DNA of 64,000 nt from Lithospermum erythrorhizon (lineage: Eukaryota > Streptophyta > Magnoliopsida > Boraginales > Boraginaceae), in NCBI GenBank assembly GCA_019722365.1, contig JADFUC010001903.1, positions 496,001 through 560,000 on the forward strand, in the 5' to 3' direction. Below, one piece after another: positions 11,186 to 25,157 of the stretch. The translations under genes and the position numbers were made by a program. Position 1 is the first letter of the stretch; each line of letters starts with the position of its first letter. Under the pieces are notes generated by a model. That model was not told where the DNA came from. It was given only the letters and a program-made list of their open reading frames with translations, and did no database searches.

Positions 11186-12352
11186 TCCAGTGAATCGAGA
11201 TAATGGAAATCATTGGGATCATAACGAAATTTGCACTACATCGTGGAGGCGCTTAGATCCTCTGCTTGTGAGGTAAAAAGTAGTTCGATCAATGGAACCG
11301 TATATTTTCTGCACTTGGATGACTAATAACACATATTCTACGAATAGAGGAAGTATAATTATCTAAAAAGTGGCATTGGCTATAATAATACATGGCTAAA
11401 GGGTTGGAGAGTAAAATTGGAATGACTAGTGATGATATACCAGAGCACAAGAGATCAAGGCTTTTTCTGCTTATGAATTTGTATGCAATCCAGATGAAGG
11501 TGTGAATGAATTTGGGTGGTTGTTACTCAATAATCCCAAATGTCATCGTGAAAAGTCCCCATCTTGGAGATTGTAATGCTTAGCGTTGTAAACCCGATTT
11601 TGTTTTTAGGGTAAAACTATTTGTTACGTAAATATTGCTAAGATTTCTAAATTAACTTTTTACTTTCTAGTTTGGTTTTGATCGTCGGGTCATAATTAGA
11701 GATCTTTGAGTTTGGTTCTCGCCAGCTTGTTAAAACTGTCTAATCTATCTCTCAAACATCTACTTCTCTTTAAAATTAACTATTGAACTTTCGATGCGCC
11801 ATGCTTTAACTGTATTTATAAGTGCACTCCAATCATTAAAATTCTGTGATTCGATTCTGTCAGCATAAGCTAATATTTCTACATGTGTTACTATTTAATT
11901 AGTTTGGTTTAAATTAAAAAATTAGTTTATTTTTTAAAATTGTATTGTTTATTCTTAGGTGTCACCAATTTGAGACACAGTTGTGACACCCAGTATTGGC
12001 AGAGAGGAATCGGCGATATTTTTATCAGAAAATGAGAATGTGATAAACTGATGGGCGAGGTAAGTAGTGTTTAGTCGTTATTGAGGTCTGACATTCACCT
12101 TTTATTTTAGTAGATTAGACATGGTCACCGAATCATTTAAGCTGTCGGTATCAGGAAGCGGAACATTCAAAGAGATGCAAGTTCGGTGCTCTTAAATGAT
12201 TAATTTCTGCTTTCAGAGGTTTTAATGGCCATTTCAGTGGTTTTAGCGATTCGTGGGCTGGTGTAATATCCGAAGCGAAGCGGCAGCTGACTGAAGCTCT
12301 ATTCTTAGTTTAGAATTTAATTGTTGTATGATATCATATGTAATTTAATTAC

Positions 12353-12374
12353 TATTATTATTATTATTATTATT
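12353..12374. repeat. ATT trinucleotide microsatellite
   Basis: Seven or so uninterrupted ATT units followed by a T/A run, between the direct repeats and the next gene. Confidence 0.9.
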
Positions 12375-12684
12375 TTTTAAAGAAAAAAAAAGATTAGGTA
12401 GGTAAGTATGAAATTTTTTTGCAGAAACACTATAAATAGAATGTCTTTCGGATCATTCTAATATCCTCCAAATCCATCTCAATAATATCCTTTTTAAAAA
12501 ATATTAACTAACGATATTCATTCATATTTTGTAGAAAGACTACAAATACAACGGAGTAAGGGGATATATACAAATCAACTAAGATTAAAGTTCGTCCTTG
12601 AAACATTACTAATCATATTCAAACTAATACTATGACATATTATATATGGAAATTCATACAAAAAGAAAATACAATATAGATCAA

Positions 12685-12955
12685 TGTAATACGAAGTATA
12701 ACTTTATTGACCCAATTAAGCACATGTCTCCAAGTATTAGATGTATTTAATAGTTGGACATCTTCATCTCGAATTAATTTTCCAACCACTCACTTCATAA
12801 AGTGTATGTTCCATGGAGAGATAAAATACATCCATAAATTATGTTTTGATTGGAAAAATAAATCAAAGAATATACACCAATCTCTATGGATATGATAACA
12901 AAATTATACAAAAATGTTTAAAGAAGAATCACACAAAATGTGTAAATAAAACTAA
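12685..12955. repeat. dispersed direct repeat, copy B
   Basis: Partner of the copy at 10733-11010, same orientation, about 1.7 kb apart. Could be long terminal repeats of a small element or two copies of one dispersed repeat; I could not find clean TG...CA ends or target duplications. Confidence 0.8.
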
Positions 12956-13382
12956 ATAAGAACGAAAAACATGAAAATGAGAAATTGTGTTACTACGTGG
13001 TAGAATATAAAGAAGAAGTGTTGTCCAGGAACTCGGGATGGAAATCCGATTTAAAGAATTGTCCCAACTAAACCGATCCGATTCGGAGCCAAAATATTAA
13101 GTCATTTTTTCGAGTAATGCATCACATCAATACACGATTTCTAGACCAATCCCAAACTAATCGAATCAATTGCCCATATTACTCAGAGCCAATGAATTCG
13201 AACCAAGTTCGGGTGAACTCGATTCTGAATCGAGCCAATCCGAATCCATACCATAAACCCACGTAAATCTAACGAGCACTCACCTAACGTAAACTCCAGC
13301 TGGCCCACTTTGTTGACTCCCTATCCTAAAAAAAAGAATAGGAATAGGGAATACAGAAACAGTAGCAAAAAATACTTGGTTC

Positions 13383-13390
13383 TATATAAA
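13383..13390 (+). promoter_or_regulatory. TATA box of the coiled-coil gene
   Basis: TATATAAA about 200 bases before the first ATG at 13587, followed by a C/T-rich stretch typical of a plant start region. Transcription would begin near 13415. Confidence 0.55.
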
Positions 13391-13586
13391 GCTCACCCAC
13401 ACCTTTCCTAATTCTGTCCCAAAATATTGTCCACTTTCAGCTATTCAAAATGTTGAAATGACGTCATTTTTATCTATTTATTGATTTATTTTTAATTTAT
13501 GATTTTTGTTTAGGGTTTGGATCGATTTTATATTTGATGCTGGAAGATAGTTAAGTGAGTGTTGATTTAGAGTGAGGAATAATCTG

Positions 13587-16500
13587 ATGGACAAAAATAA
13601 AGCCGATCTTATCGCTGCTGGAAGGAAGAAGGTATTAATTTTATTGATTTCAATTTATGTATTTAATTTGTGTGTTTTTAGGAAAATATATGATCATTTT
13701 ATTCAGAGGGTGTTTATCAGGTGATATGATATATACTCGCTATTTTCATTCAGCTGCGCGGTTTATTGTTTTTCTGATGTTCGTGTATATGTATTTGGAA
13801 AGAAGTTAAATGATAAGTTGAAAGGGGAAAACCCCGGTAAGCGTAGGTAATAGTAATTTGTTTTGCTTCGACTCGGGTTTGGTTGTGGAATTTATGATTG
13901 AGTTTAGTTTAGGACTTTTAGAGTGTGTATGATGTTTAGGGTGGGATGGTTTATTGTATCGATTTGGGAGAAGCGAGTTAACTTATTAATCTAGTTGCAT
14001 TAGAAATTAGGTTCTCCCAACAAATTTTTGTTTGGGTATTTTATGATGCTCAAGTTAATATAGTGTAAAACTATTGAACTATATTATTTTATGACCTTCT
14101 GATGAAATAATAGTTCGGTTAGAGTCAGATAAGTATTTGGGATGCGAAACTAGTCACTGACTCGATCTTTGTCATGACCATGCATCAGAGAGATATTGTA
14201 TTTGTATAAAGTAAAGTTCAAATATTTTACTTTTGGGAGAGTTATGCTGTTGTAATATAGTTGCTGTGATAGACGCCGAAAGATAACTTATGTATTATTA
14301 TCTTCATGATCAGCTCCAACAGTTCAGGCAAAAGAAGGATAATAAAGGCAGCAAGTCCTCTTCTAAATCTGGTAAAACGGAGCGCAATGACGATACTAGT
14401 TCTACAAAGCAAGCTATAACATCACAGACAGGAGGTAAGGGGAAAGAGTCAACCCATGATGTTGATGACATGGTGACCTCATCAGAGTCACATTTTCAAG
14501 GGAGGGCACCTGCAGATGGAGAGAATGGGGTAGCCACTGTTGTTGATCAGCCACCAGAGGCCGCCAGTGCTGAAACAACAGTAGAAAGGATGGATGACAG
14601 CCGTGAATGCTCTGTACAATCTTCTTCAATTCATGAGGGGGATTATTTTGTCGTTGAAGAGGTTGTAAGAATCTTCTAATCGGAAGTCCTGGAGTCAAAG
14701 ACAGAAGTTCGCCATAGTTCTCCTACATGCTTTCCCTTCGTTGATTCGAATATCAGGTAAAATAAATACCAGGATCGGCAGGTAACAGCTTTAGGTTGTG
14801 CCTTCTCTCTCGATGCTAATTATTTGTGGAACTTTTCCAGCATTAGTTTTATGCCCGATCTTCTGTTAAAATCTCATCTTATTATTTATTCATGGTAGAG
14901 AACTATTCACAAATGTCTGAGGTGCAGGTTTGATGCAAGTTGATGAATCTGAAGAGACAACAAATGGAGATGATGGAAAATTTTCATCATCCGAGCCAGA
15001 TGCACTCTTAATTGCAAGTTCGGAGACAATGGGTGACCAGAGTGGGTCGTTAATGAGGAAAGAACCAATAGATTATCAGAAGGAAGATACTCGGCTGTCT
15101 CCTTGTCTTTGATCGTGGAATTCAAGAGATACAAGTGGAGACTGCTTGCAAGGATATCGATACACAAGGTTCTTCTGTATCTAATTCTCCACATCTCGAA
15201 ATACAAGTATGATGAAACAAAAGACATGTTGCGAGATATTAAAGAAAGCTTGGAGGCTATATGGCCGATCTTTTTCTTTTGGAGCTTTATAATAACAATC
15301 TATTAAAATCCCCACGAACCTCTAGATTCGAAGGGACTGAAACGTATAAGCTGTTGACATATTAACATATATTTAAGCATTATAAATATATTTGAATGGC
15401 ATATAAGGGCTTGGACTCATATATTACTTATTTCCTATGTGTGATGACAAAAATATACAAATTGCAACATTTTAGACTAATATAAGCAGATTGGTTCTGT
15501 AACTGATGTATAGTTCTAAAACAAAGCTTTAACATGTAGCTTTTCAAGAAACACTAAGCTAAATAGTCAAAGCAACATTGATCTCTTCAAGAGCTTTTGG
15601 GAGCTTTTTGTTGCCCATGCTCGTGAGTTACTTGAGCTATCAAATATGTAAAAATTACATTTAGAGATTTTGACTTAAATAGAAACTCAACCTTTGGCGT
15701 AAAAAATCCCGGTTTCTTTACTTTTTTTTTTCCCATTTACATCGATAGAGTCAATGACTTATTTGTTTTTAAATGTTTGTGGTTTTTAGGAACCTCTGTT
15801 AGAAAGGCTGAAGGAACAACTATTTCTCACAACATTAGTCAAAGATGCAGCTCATTTGGAGCTCAGCGAACAAATGCATATCCACTCCGAACTCTCTCAA
15901 CAAAGTCAGCAGTTTTCTGAAAAATTGTCTTCAGCCACAACTTCACTTGATGAGGTTTATGTGAGGAATGAAAATCTTGCTGAAGAGGTTTCTCAATATA
16001 AAAATCAATTAGAGGAGGCTAATTCTATTAAAGAGAGACTTCGTGAGGAACTTAATGGCTCAAAAGCTGAGCTTGAGAAATCTTCTGCCAGAGTCAATCA
16101 GCTGCTGAATGAGTTTGAAATGTCACGAGGTGACATCTCAAGATTGTCCTCAGAGTTAGCTGAGTGCAGGAATTCATTGGTTTCTTCCCAAACCGAAAAT
16201 GGAACTTTACGACACAGTCTTAATCTGGCTACTGAGGAGAAAGAGCAGCTTGAAGTGCAGAAAAATAATGTGAAACTTGAAAATGAAAATCTGGCATCAG
16301 AATTAGCAAAGTGCAAAGATTTGCTAGTTTCCCTGCAGTCAGAAAATTCGAACATGTCTGAACATGTTGCACATGCTGAAGGGATGAACCGTAAGATAAG
16401 CTCTGAAAATGAGTTCCTTCTTTCTCAAAATGATAAATTGGTCACTGAACTGGGAGAGTGCAAGAATATGTTACTGAGTCTTCAGCTCGAAAATGAACAT

Positions 16501-19500
16501 CTGAATGCCTCAGTATTAGAAGAAAGGAAAAAGATTGACGATGAAAAGGATTACCTGTTGAATGATTCAGAAGAGATAGTGGTAGAATCTATAAAGTGCA
16601 TGGTCTTAGTAGAAGCTATGCAGATGGAAATATTGTCCATTCTTGTTCCAGTCACAGATGAGAGAAGTAGATTAGAGGGAGAGAAATTGCACTTATTCGC
16701 TGAGAATGAGAAACTGTCATATGAGTTGGTGAACTGCAAAGCTTTGATAGAGAATTTGCAGGCAGAATTCGTGAAGGCTACAGATGATATGAAAGATGCA
16801 ACTTTGCACATTGAGCAGCTAGTTGAGGAGAATTGTCATCTCAAAAGTAACTTGGAAATCCAGAAGGATAAGATGAGAGACCTTGAGGATTGGCAAATGA
16901 GATCATTGAGGATTGAAAAACTTCGTGATGAAGCCGAAGATTCTAGATTGCTGCCGGAGGATCATGATGGTTCTCTTGTCCTTGAAGGTCTGGAGAAACA
17001 TATAAAAGAGGCAACACTTGTAATGTGGAAACTTCAGAAGGCTTTAGAAGGGATGCATTTCCATTCAGCTTCCTTAAGTAAATCTAGTGGTGAAGCGGGT
17101 TCACCTGGAGTATCAAAACTCATTCATGCATTCGAGACTAAGGGCAACACTGAGGATTATGCCTCTGGAGGTCAAGCGACCGAAGATCCTTATGAGGTAA
17201 GCAAAGAGCAAATGCAACATCTGGAAGAGGTCCTCCAGAAGCTTCTATTTGATGCTGAGAATGCTGCCAAAGTTGTTAAAAATGAGAGGAAACATTCAAG
17301 TTTCTCTAATGTTGGAGTAGCAGAATTTCATGCAAGCTATGAATCCTTGAAGGAACACAGTGATTCTGTTGAAGAAGAAAATCTCGAACTTATGATTCTT
17401 TTGGAAGCTCTAAGGCAACATGTGCGTGAAGCTAACGTGAAAGGGACTGAACTAGTTGGTCTATATGAGGCTTCTCAAGAGAAAGCGGTCAACCTGAGAG
17501 CAGAGATAAGTACAATTACTTCTAAAATATCTGACTACGAAGCCAAACACGGTGAATTGCAGAGCCAGTTGGATGAGACATACCAAAGATCAGGTGATGT
17601 GTTTTCTTCTCTCTCCAGTCAAGTGGAGGCACTCGATGAAGTTGTCTCCAGGGAAGTTGTGCTTGAAGAGGAATGGAACTCTGTTGTCACACAGATTATT
17701 CAGACGCTTGACAGGCTGAATTCATTGTCCACTATGGTTGACTTCAACTACTCGTCCAGTAGTTCAGACATTAGAAGTTATGTTGCTTCTTCTGTTGATT
17801 CTGCCATCAATGTTATTGAACATCTGAAGGGACAACTGGAAGCTGCTAAGAAAGACCATGAACTTGTATTAAGTACGTATAATGAGGTTAACGAGGAGTT
17901 TAAGGGTCTGCAGGAGCAGCACAAGATGGCTTTCACTATGTTGCATAAGATTTATGCTGACCTTGTGAGACTTGTTAAGAGATCGTGTGGTTCCATTGAA
18001 GAGAATGAGTCTGATGCACTGGAGGAGATATTGCTGGATCCTCGAGCTCCCAGAGGGTTTGATACCCTCATTAACCTAGTGGAGGCAATTCTCAGTGAGA
18101 GGCTAATTCTTGAACATGAGCATAGCAGACTTACTTCCGAACTATCTGATAGAACTAACAACTCTGTTGGTTCAGATGTTATTCTGAAACTACTTGAAAA
18201 GGTTGATCAAGAATTCAGGATTGAAAGATTTGGCGACGAGACTACAGAGTTGTTTCCACAATTGGAATCTCTGATATATTCTCTTCTTCAAAAATACAAA
18301 GAGGCTGATGAGCGAGCAAATTTGTCTGAGGAAATGTATGCTTCCAAGTCTGTAGAATCGTCTGAGTTTCACCGACAAATAGATCACTTGAGCCTCTCAC
18401 TGATTCAACGTGAAAATGAAATTGTTGTGCTAGAGGAATCATTAAAAAATTGTAAAGATTCTGTTGTTGCTATCCAGTCAGAACTACTAGGTAAAATAAC
18501 TGAAGTTGAACAGTCAGAACAGCGGGTTTCATCTTTGAGAGAGAAGCTCAGTATAGCTGTCACCAAGGGCAAGGGATTAATTGTGCAACGTGACAATCTG
18601 AAGCAATCTCTTGCAGAGACATCTGCTGATTTTGAAAAATGTAAACAGGATTTGCTGATAAAAGAATCAAGGTTTAATGAGCTTGAGAACAAACTTAAGG
18701 CCTACATGGAGGCAGGTGAACGCATGGAAGCTCTTGAATCCGAACTTTCATACATTCGCAACTCTGCAACTGCACTGAGAGAGTCATTTCTCCTGAAGGA
18801 TTCTGCTCTTCAGAGAATAGAAGAGATCTTGGAGGATTTAGAGCTTCCAGAGAATTTTCATTCTGGAGATATCATCGAGAAAGTTGATTGGTTGGCAAAG
18901 TATGTTTCTGGCAACTCGTTACCTCTTGCAGATTGGGATCGGAAAACCTCAGGAGCAGGAGGTGCTTATTCTGATAGTGGAATGGTGGATGCTGAGGGCT
19001 GGAAAGAAGAGATGCAACCAAATCCAAATATGACGGACAATTATCAGAAAATATATGAAGATCTCCAAACTAGGTTCTATGCTTTGGCAGAGCAGAATGA
19101 GATGCTCGAACAATCTTTGATGGAACGCAACAACGTCGTGCAACGATGGGAGGAAATTCTAAACAGAATCGAGGTGCCATCACAGTTCCGGTCAATGGAG
19201 CCTGAAGATAGGATTGAATGGTTGATGAGTACTCTATATGACACTCAGAACTATTGCAATTCTCTTCAGGAGAAGATTGATAATCTGGAGACATCTTCTG
19301 CTTTGGTAACCACTGCTCTGGGAAGATCAGAACAAAGAATATCTGAGCTGGAGAAGGCTTTGCAATTACTAATAACTGAGAAGGAAGCCCTTCAACAGGA
19401 CCTAGTGGCTCTTACTCAGGATTATGATGAGATGTCAAAGAAGGCATCTGGGCTTAAAGGTGACAATGGAAGTCTTCAAAGAGAAGTAACTTTATTGCAA

Positions 19501-22500
19501 GAGAGGCTGGACCAGAAACATGGTTGTGAAGAGCGTGTGCAATATTTTGAAGGGGAAATAAGAAGACTCCAGGATGTGTTAAGGGGTGTCCTTCAGGATT
19601 CTGGTCTAGAAGACACAGCACACGAATATGATGGTTTTGATTACTTTGAACGTTTATTTAAGAAGCTTTTGGATAAGCATGCCGAGTTTTCTCGTGTTGA
19701 ACCTGATAATCCGGATTCCAAGCAAGTTACAGAAGATCCAAGAGACACACTTGAACAATCAAAAGTTCTGGAAGATTTAAAAGAGGAGATTATCATTCTG
19801 AACAAAAAGTTAGATGATACTATTACTGAACTGTTTTCTGTCAAGGAGGAGAGAAATGGTTACTTGGAAAAGAATCACTCTTTGGTCCATGAAGTGGAGG
19901 CATTCAATACTAAAATGGTAAGTTTGCAGGACCAGCTTAGTCAGGAAGAACACAAGTCTTCTACTTTAAGAGAAAAATTAAATGTTGCCGTTCGAAAAGG
20001 CAAGTCATTGATGCAACAGCGAGATAGCCTGAAACAAGTTGTTGAAGAAACAAATTCAGAGATTAATCGCATGAAATCTGTCATTTCGGAGTATGAAAAT
20101 AAAATGAAAGACTTTAGCACTCTCCAGGAAAATTTAGAAACTCAGAGATCTGAGAATATATTTCTAAGAGATCTCATTTCTCAGAATGATCAGGCTGTGC
20201 AGGAAAAGGATCATACTTTGAGCCTGATTTTGAAATCTTTGGGGCACATTGATGTGAGTCATGAGAGTGACATTGTTGATCCAGTGGAGAAGCTTGAAAA
20301 AATTGGCAAACATTTCAAAGATATGCGGGCTGATATGGCAATTATGGAACAAGAATCAAGCAAATTGAAGAGAGCTGCTGAGCTGTTAGTGGCGGAGTTG
20401 AATGAGGTACAAGAAAGGAATGACTTTCTTCAGGAAGAGCTAGCAAAGGCCTCCACCGATCTGTCAGCACTGTCCAGAGAAAGAGACTATTTTCATGCCG
20501 AAGCAATGCAGGTGAGGTCTAACATGGATCAGGCTCACAAGGACCTCTCTTCTTTAAGCGAGTTACTTGGAAATGTCCTCTCCAATGATTTGGAAACTCT
20601 ACGTGACCTGAAAGTCAGCATAAAATCAGGCCACGAGTTAGGTGATGCTCCTAGTCTACTTGCCCAGTTTTCTGGCAGTATTCCTGATGACTTGATCTCT
20701 TTCAAGTCCGGAGATAAGGTATGATTAGCGATCCTTACTCTCTTTTAGCTTGTACCCATCTCATGGTTTCCTTCAATATTTCTTAGTGGAACTGCGTGAC
20801 CTTTTCTTCTCATGTAGTTATATGAGTAGTAAGCTACTTATTATAGTACTTTGCAGCAATTGTCGTAGACATGAACACTTTCATGCATATGTTCTAAGAA
20901 AATCTTCTCCATCTGTCTTGAACACACTTATCTTTTAGTGTTCATCTTGCAGTAGGTTTTGCTAGTCCTTTATGATTGAAGGGGTCTGGTGCTAGGAAAC
21001 TTGATCATTTTTTCTCATGCTGTATGAGTTCCCCTTTACCGTTTGTGAAGTGCTTGATCTGCTATCTTCATACATATTTCTTAGTTTATGGCTTTGTATC
21101 TTGTAGCCCCTATCCCAGCTTGCACATGTCCATTTACATTCCTACACAAGAGAGGCCACAGCATGTTCACAACATAAGCTTCATAGTTTTTCTGTTGCTC
21201 TTGCAGGCACTCACGCAAGGTATTGGTTCTCTGAGAGGACAATTTTACAACCACCTAGAGTTGGTACATGAGGAACGTAGTGTTTTAGCCGATGTGCTTG
21301 GACTTATTCATTGTGAATTGAATTCTCAGAAGGAGTCCTGTGAGTCCATGAGAAGGGATATTCAGCGTTTAGAATCTGTTGAAATTGAGAAAGATTCTAA
21401 AATGCTTAATGCTCGTAAAAACTTTTCCTTGCTTGTTGAAGCTTGCACGAATACTGTTACAGAAATTTACAATTTCAAAACTGAGCTGGTTGGACGCGGT
21501 GACTCGAGAGTAAATATTAGTCCTAAAACAACTGAATTTACTGAAGAAACCCTATTATTCTCTTCTGAGGACGGCGTTAGGGCTATACAACAACAGTTGC
21601 TTTCTGCTGTGAAGGATTTGACGAGTATGCAAGCAGAGACTTCTGAGATAAATCTTAAGGATACGAGAAGCACCATACACAATTTACAGAAAGATCTACA
21701 GGAGAAAGACATTCAGGCAGAGAGAAACTGTATGCAACTTGTTCAACAAATAAAGGAAGCTGAAGCTATTGCAAAAAAATACTCACAAGAACTTCAGCTT
21801 TCCCAGGGTCATGTGGAGGATTTGCAGATGGAGGTTCGGGAAATGGAAGAGGAACATAATGAATTGGAAAAGAGAATCAAAGATTTGCAAGATAAAGAAA
21901 CTGCCAGCATTGAGTACAAGGGAATAATTCAATCACTGACTGATGAATTAGCTGCAAAAGGCCAGGGTACGTATGTTAATACTCTCAAGGAAGATGTTTC
22001 TATTATCATCCACAAGCCTCACCTGAGCTGAATAAATAGTCTCACCTGAAATTGTTATTGTTTGGAAAACTATTTCATCACATATGTACAGGTGCATTAT
22101 TATATAAAAAAAATCTAATGTCATTGTGAAATTTTTGTTCTTTGTAGAAAATGAAGCACTTTTGCAAGCTCTTGATGAGGAGGAAATTCAAATGGAAGAC
22201 ATGAGAAACAGGATTGGGGAACTTGAAAAAGTTCTCCAGCAAAAAGATCAAGATTTAGAGAAGCTGGACATCTCTCGTGGAAAGGCACTGAAGAAACTCT
22301 CTGTTACAGTGAACAAGTTTGATGAGCTTCATCTGTTATCTGAGAACCTACTTTCTGAGGTTGAGAATCTTCAGTCACAATTACAAGATCGTGATCAAGA
22401 AATATCCTTCTTAAGGCAGGAAGTTACAAGGTGCACCAAGGATGCATTACTTGCATCCAGCAATAACAGGAGTGTAAATGAAGTCTCTGAATTACTGGCA

Positions 22501-23649
22501 TGGTTGGCTACCATGTTTTCTGTAGTACAGGCTGTTGATTCAAACATTAATGACTCCAAGATAGATGAGTTCAAAGAGATGTTGAAAGAGCATATTATAT
22601 CTACAATATCTGAATTGGAGGATCTCCGTGTTGCAGTACGAAATGGAGACATGTTCCTACAATTAGAGAAGGCTAAAGTAGAGGAGTTGACAAGCAAAGA
22701 ACAATATCTTCAGAGTTCTTTGCGAGAAAAGGACACTCAATTAGCTATGCTGAGGGGTGATGTAGGTCGAGCAACCACATCAAATCCTGAAATAGTTGAA
22801 TTGGAACCTATGGTTTGTCCTTTAATCTGACCGACTCTTTTTATTGAAAATCTCTTATCCGCCCAAGTTCTCATTGCTCCCATCCCAAAGTTATCTGCCA
22901 CTTTAATCCTAATTATTGGCATTTATTAATGCACTGTACATGTTTAGTTAAGCTTTTAGTTCAAGGGCTCGTTCATCTCACTGGCACAATTATTCTATAT
23001 ATAGGAGCTATATGTGGGGAGACTGATGCTTTCTTGTTCTTTCTATATGTTTCAAGTTCTTTTTTGTGAGTTCTTACATTTCCTTTTCTTTTTCTTTTTT
23101 GCTATTTAAGATAAATAATAGGGCATCCCCTGCTGCTGCACCTCAAGTTCGCAGTTTACGCAAAGCAAGTAATGAGCTTGTTGCAATTGCAATTGATGTA
23201 GATCCACATAATGGGAAGTTGGAAGAAGATGATGACAAAGGTAACTGCAATATATATGATCACCATAGGTTATAGTTTGTAGCAAGTTGTCCCTTTTCTT
23301 CCTTCAGGATTTAACCAAATTGTTGACATTCTTGTTCTTTCTCGAAGCTCATGGTTTCAAATCTCTTACCACATCAAGGATTGTCCCACGATTTACTAGA
23401 CCTGTCACTGACATGGTGGATGGTTTATGGTACCTCTTCATCATCTCAAAATTATTTAATTTAATTTATTTTTTGAATCTTTGTTAAATGATATCGAGTA
23501 TATGTGAATTTTGAGTGATTTACACCATCTTGACCTGTTCTGATAGGGTATCTTGTGATCGAACACTAATGCGACAACCTGCACTGCGTCTTGGTGTCAT
23601 GATCTATTGGGCTCTGTTGCATGCACTTCTTGCAGCGTATGTAGTTTGA
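13587..23649 (+). CDS. giant coiled-coil, tail-anchored protein (At4g31570-like)
   Basis: Exons inferred at 13587-13631, 14314-14756, 14928-about 15206, 15790-20718, 21207-21966, 22148-22812, 23111-23240, 23348-23429 and 23547-23649; junctions use GT/AG and keep phase. The start MDKNKADLIAAGRKK joins LQQFRQKKDNKGSKSSSKSG, a basic Ser/Lys-rich head. Then follows about 2,000 residues of almost continuous coiled coil rich in Glu, Leu, Ser and Asn. The end is GVMIYWALLHALLAAYVV, a single hydrophobic segment two residues from the MRQPALRL stretch, typical of a tail anchor. From memory it matches Arabidopsis At4g31570, related to the TGN protein TNO1, so tethering at an endomembrane is likely but inferred. 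Exons 2 and 3 need about three one-base corrections (near 14661, 14711 and 15105); the 4.9-kb exon is intact. Confidence 0.85.
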
Positions 23650-23663
23650 GAAGTCAATGTGTG

Positions 23664-23665
<2 letters not shown>

Positions 23666-23698
<33 letters not shown>

Positions 23699-23720
23699 AT
23701 ATATATATATATATATATAC
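23666..23720. repeat. compound TC/TA microsatellite
   Basis: About 14 TC units followed by about 12 TA units, beginning 17 bases after the stop codon of the coiled-coil gene, so within its 3' UTR. Likely polymorphic in length. Confidence 0.95.
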
Positions 23721-25157
23721 ACACCACTTGTTCTTGAGTATGTGCCGTAGCATCATATGTTGAGTTTCCAATAGAATTAGGGAGGTTCTTGACACCGATA
23801 GAAACTGATACTCATTTTATCTTTGTAGTTTTGCTGGCAGGCGTTCTGTAATTTCAGCTGCAAGTTCTCGTGTACAATTTCGAGCGTGGAAGTATACATC
23901 ATCTATAGATTATTATTGTTTTGGCCATGGGACTGTGATCTGGTTCTTTTTATCCGTCGATCACAGACAGCCATGGCTGCCTTCTTGTAGTGATAAAAGT
24001 AATCACATCAAGTGAAAAATAGATTGGTGATTGACTTATAAGTAATAATGCCATTTCTTTCTCTTTTTTGGTTTGTTAAAGGTATTATCTATACAAGATG
24101 CCAGTGATTTGTTTGATACATGAAAACTGTACAGTTTTGTTAGAGATGTATTAAGTTCCTCATTGTTATGTTGAGCTGTGAGCTAGTGGCACATCATCCA
24201 TTGAGGAAGAAGTGGTTCCTTATTTTTGTATTCCATATGATATGATACCTATGGAGATTTTGTACTATTGTTTTAGTATGACTTCTGTATTTCTTTTATT
24301 TTTTTAATATGAAAAGTGAAGTAAGCAATTATTGTTCTTTAAATTAATAAACAATATAAAAAGACAGATCCCATCAGCCACAAAATCAATGTAATTTGAA
24401 CTTATTACGACCATACATACTATTTTTTTCTTAGGACTTCAAATTTCATCACCTTATCACAAAATGTAATTGATAGAAAAAGACTTCAATGTACTTTAAT
24501 GTATATTCTTCGAACTTGTTTTTTCTAGTACTTTCATAAAATTCAACATGTTTTACCGTAAGAATTAAATGTGATCATTTATTACAAGGGAAAATGATAT
24601 TAAAGCCAAAATTAAATTTCTTTTGGCATCAATTTAAGTCATTATAAACATAAAAATTACCGAGTAATTAAAATATTGGATTTAGAGGCAAATTTTGAAT
24701 TAAATAAAGACATGGGCCTATATTCCTATTACATTAGAAACTCTTTAAATTAATAATCGATAAACAATATTAAATTGTAGAGTTTTTAATGTTACTGTTA
24801 GGATCACATGATAACATAATGGGAGGAACTATTTTTTCACCTTAAAAGCAAAAAAATTCAACCGTAAATTTTACACTATCAATAATCTTTTAGCGCAAAA
24901 AAAAGATGACCAACTTATTGACGAAAAATAAATTTTGACCTATAATATAAATTGGGCTATAACCTCGCCCTGCTCCAAAGCCTACCCCATTGAGCCTCAT
25001 ATGGCCGTAGAAAAACCATTATTTTGCCCCCCAAGATAGTAAATAAAAAGCTTACTAAGAAAGAAATCAAGGGCTTCATTAATAAAAACACTATTTAGTG
25101 TATTTGGTGTGTGTATAGTATTGCCCCCATTATTGCCTTATTGGACTACATAAATCT
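23721..25157. other. intergenic region, no gene
   Basis: The first part (to about 24300) is the probable 3' UTR of the coiled-coil gene, T-rich with several polyadenylation-like A/T stretches. The remainder is AT-rich, with no coding or repeat structure that I can support. Confidence 0.5.

Larger units (their letters stand above)
9427..13586. other. divergent intergenic region, EXO70 and coiled-coil gene
   Basis: Shared upstream space for two genes transcribed away from each other. It contains the 164-bp leader duplication, the direct-repeat pair at 10733-11010 and 12685-12955, coding-like debris near 11051, an ATT microsatellite, and a TATA box at 13383. No intact gene is visible. Confidence 0.5.
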
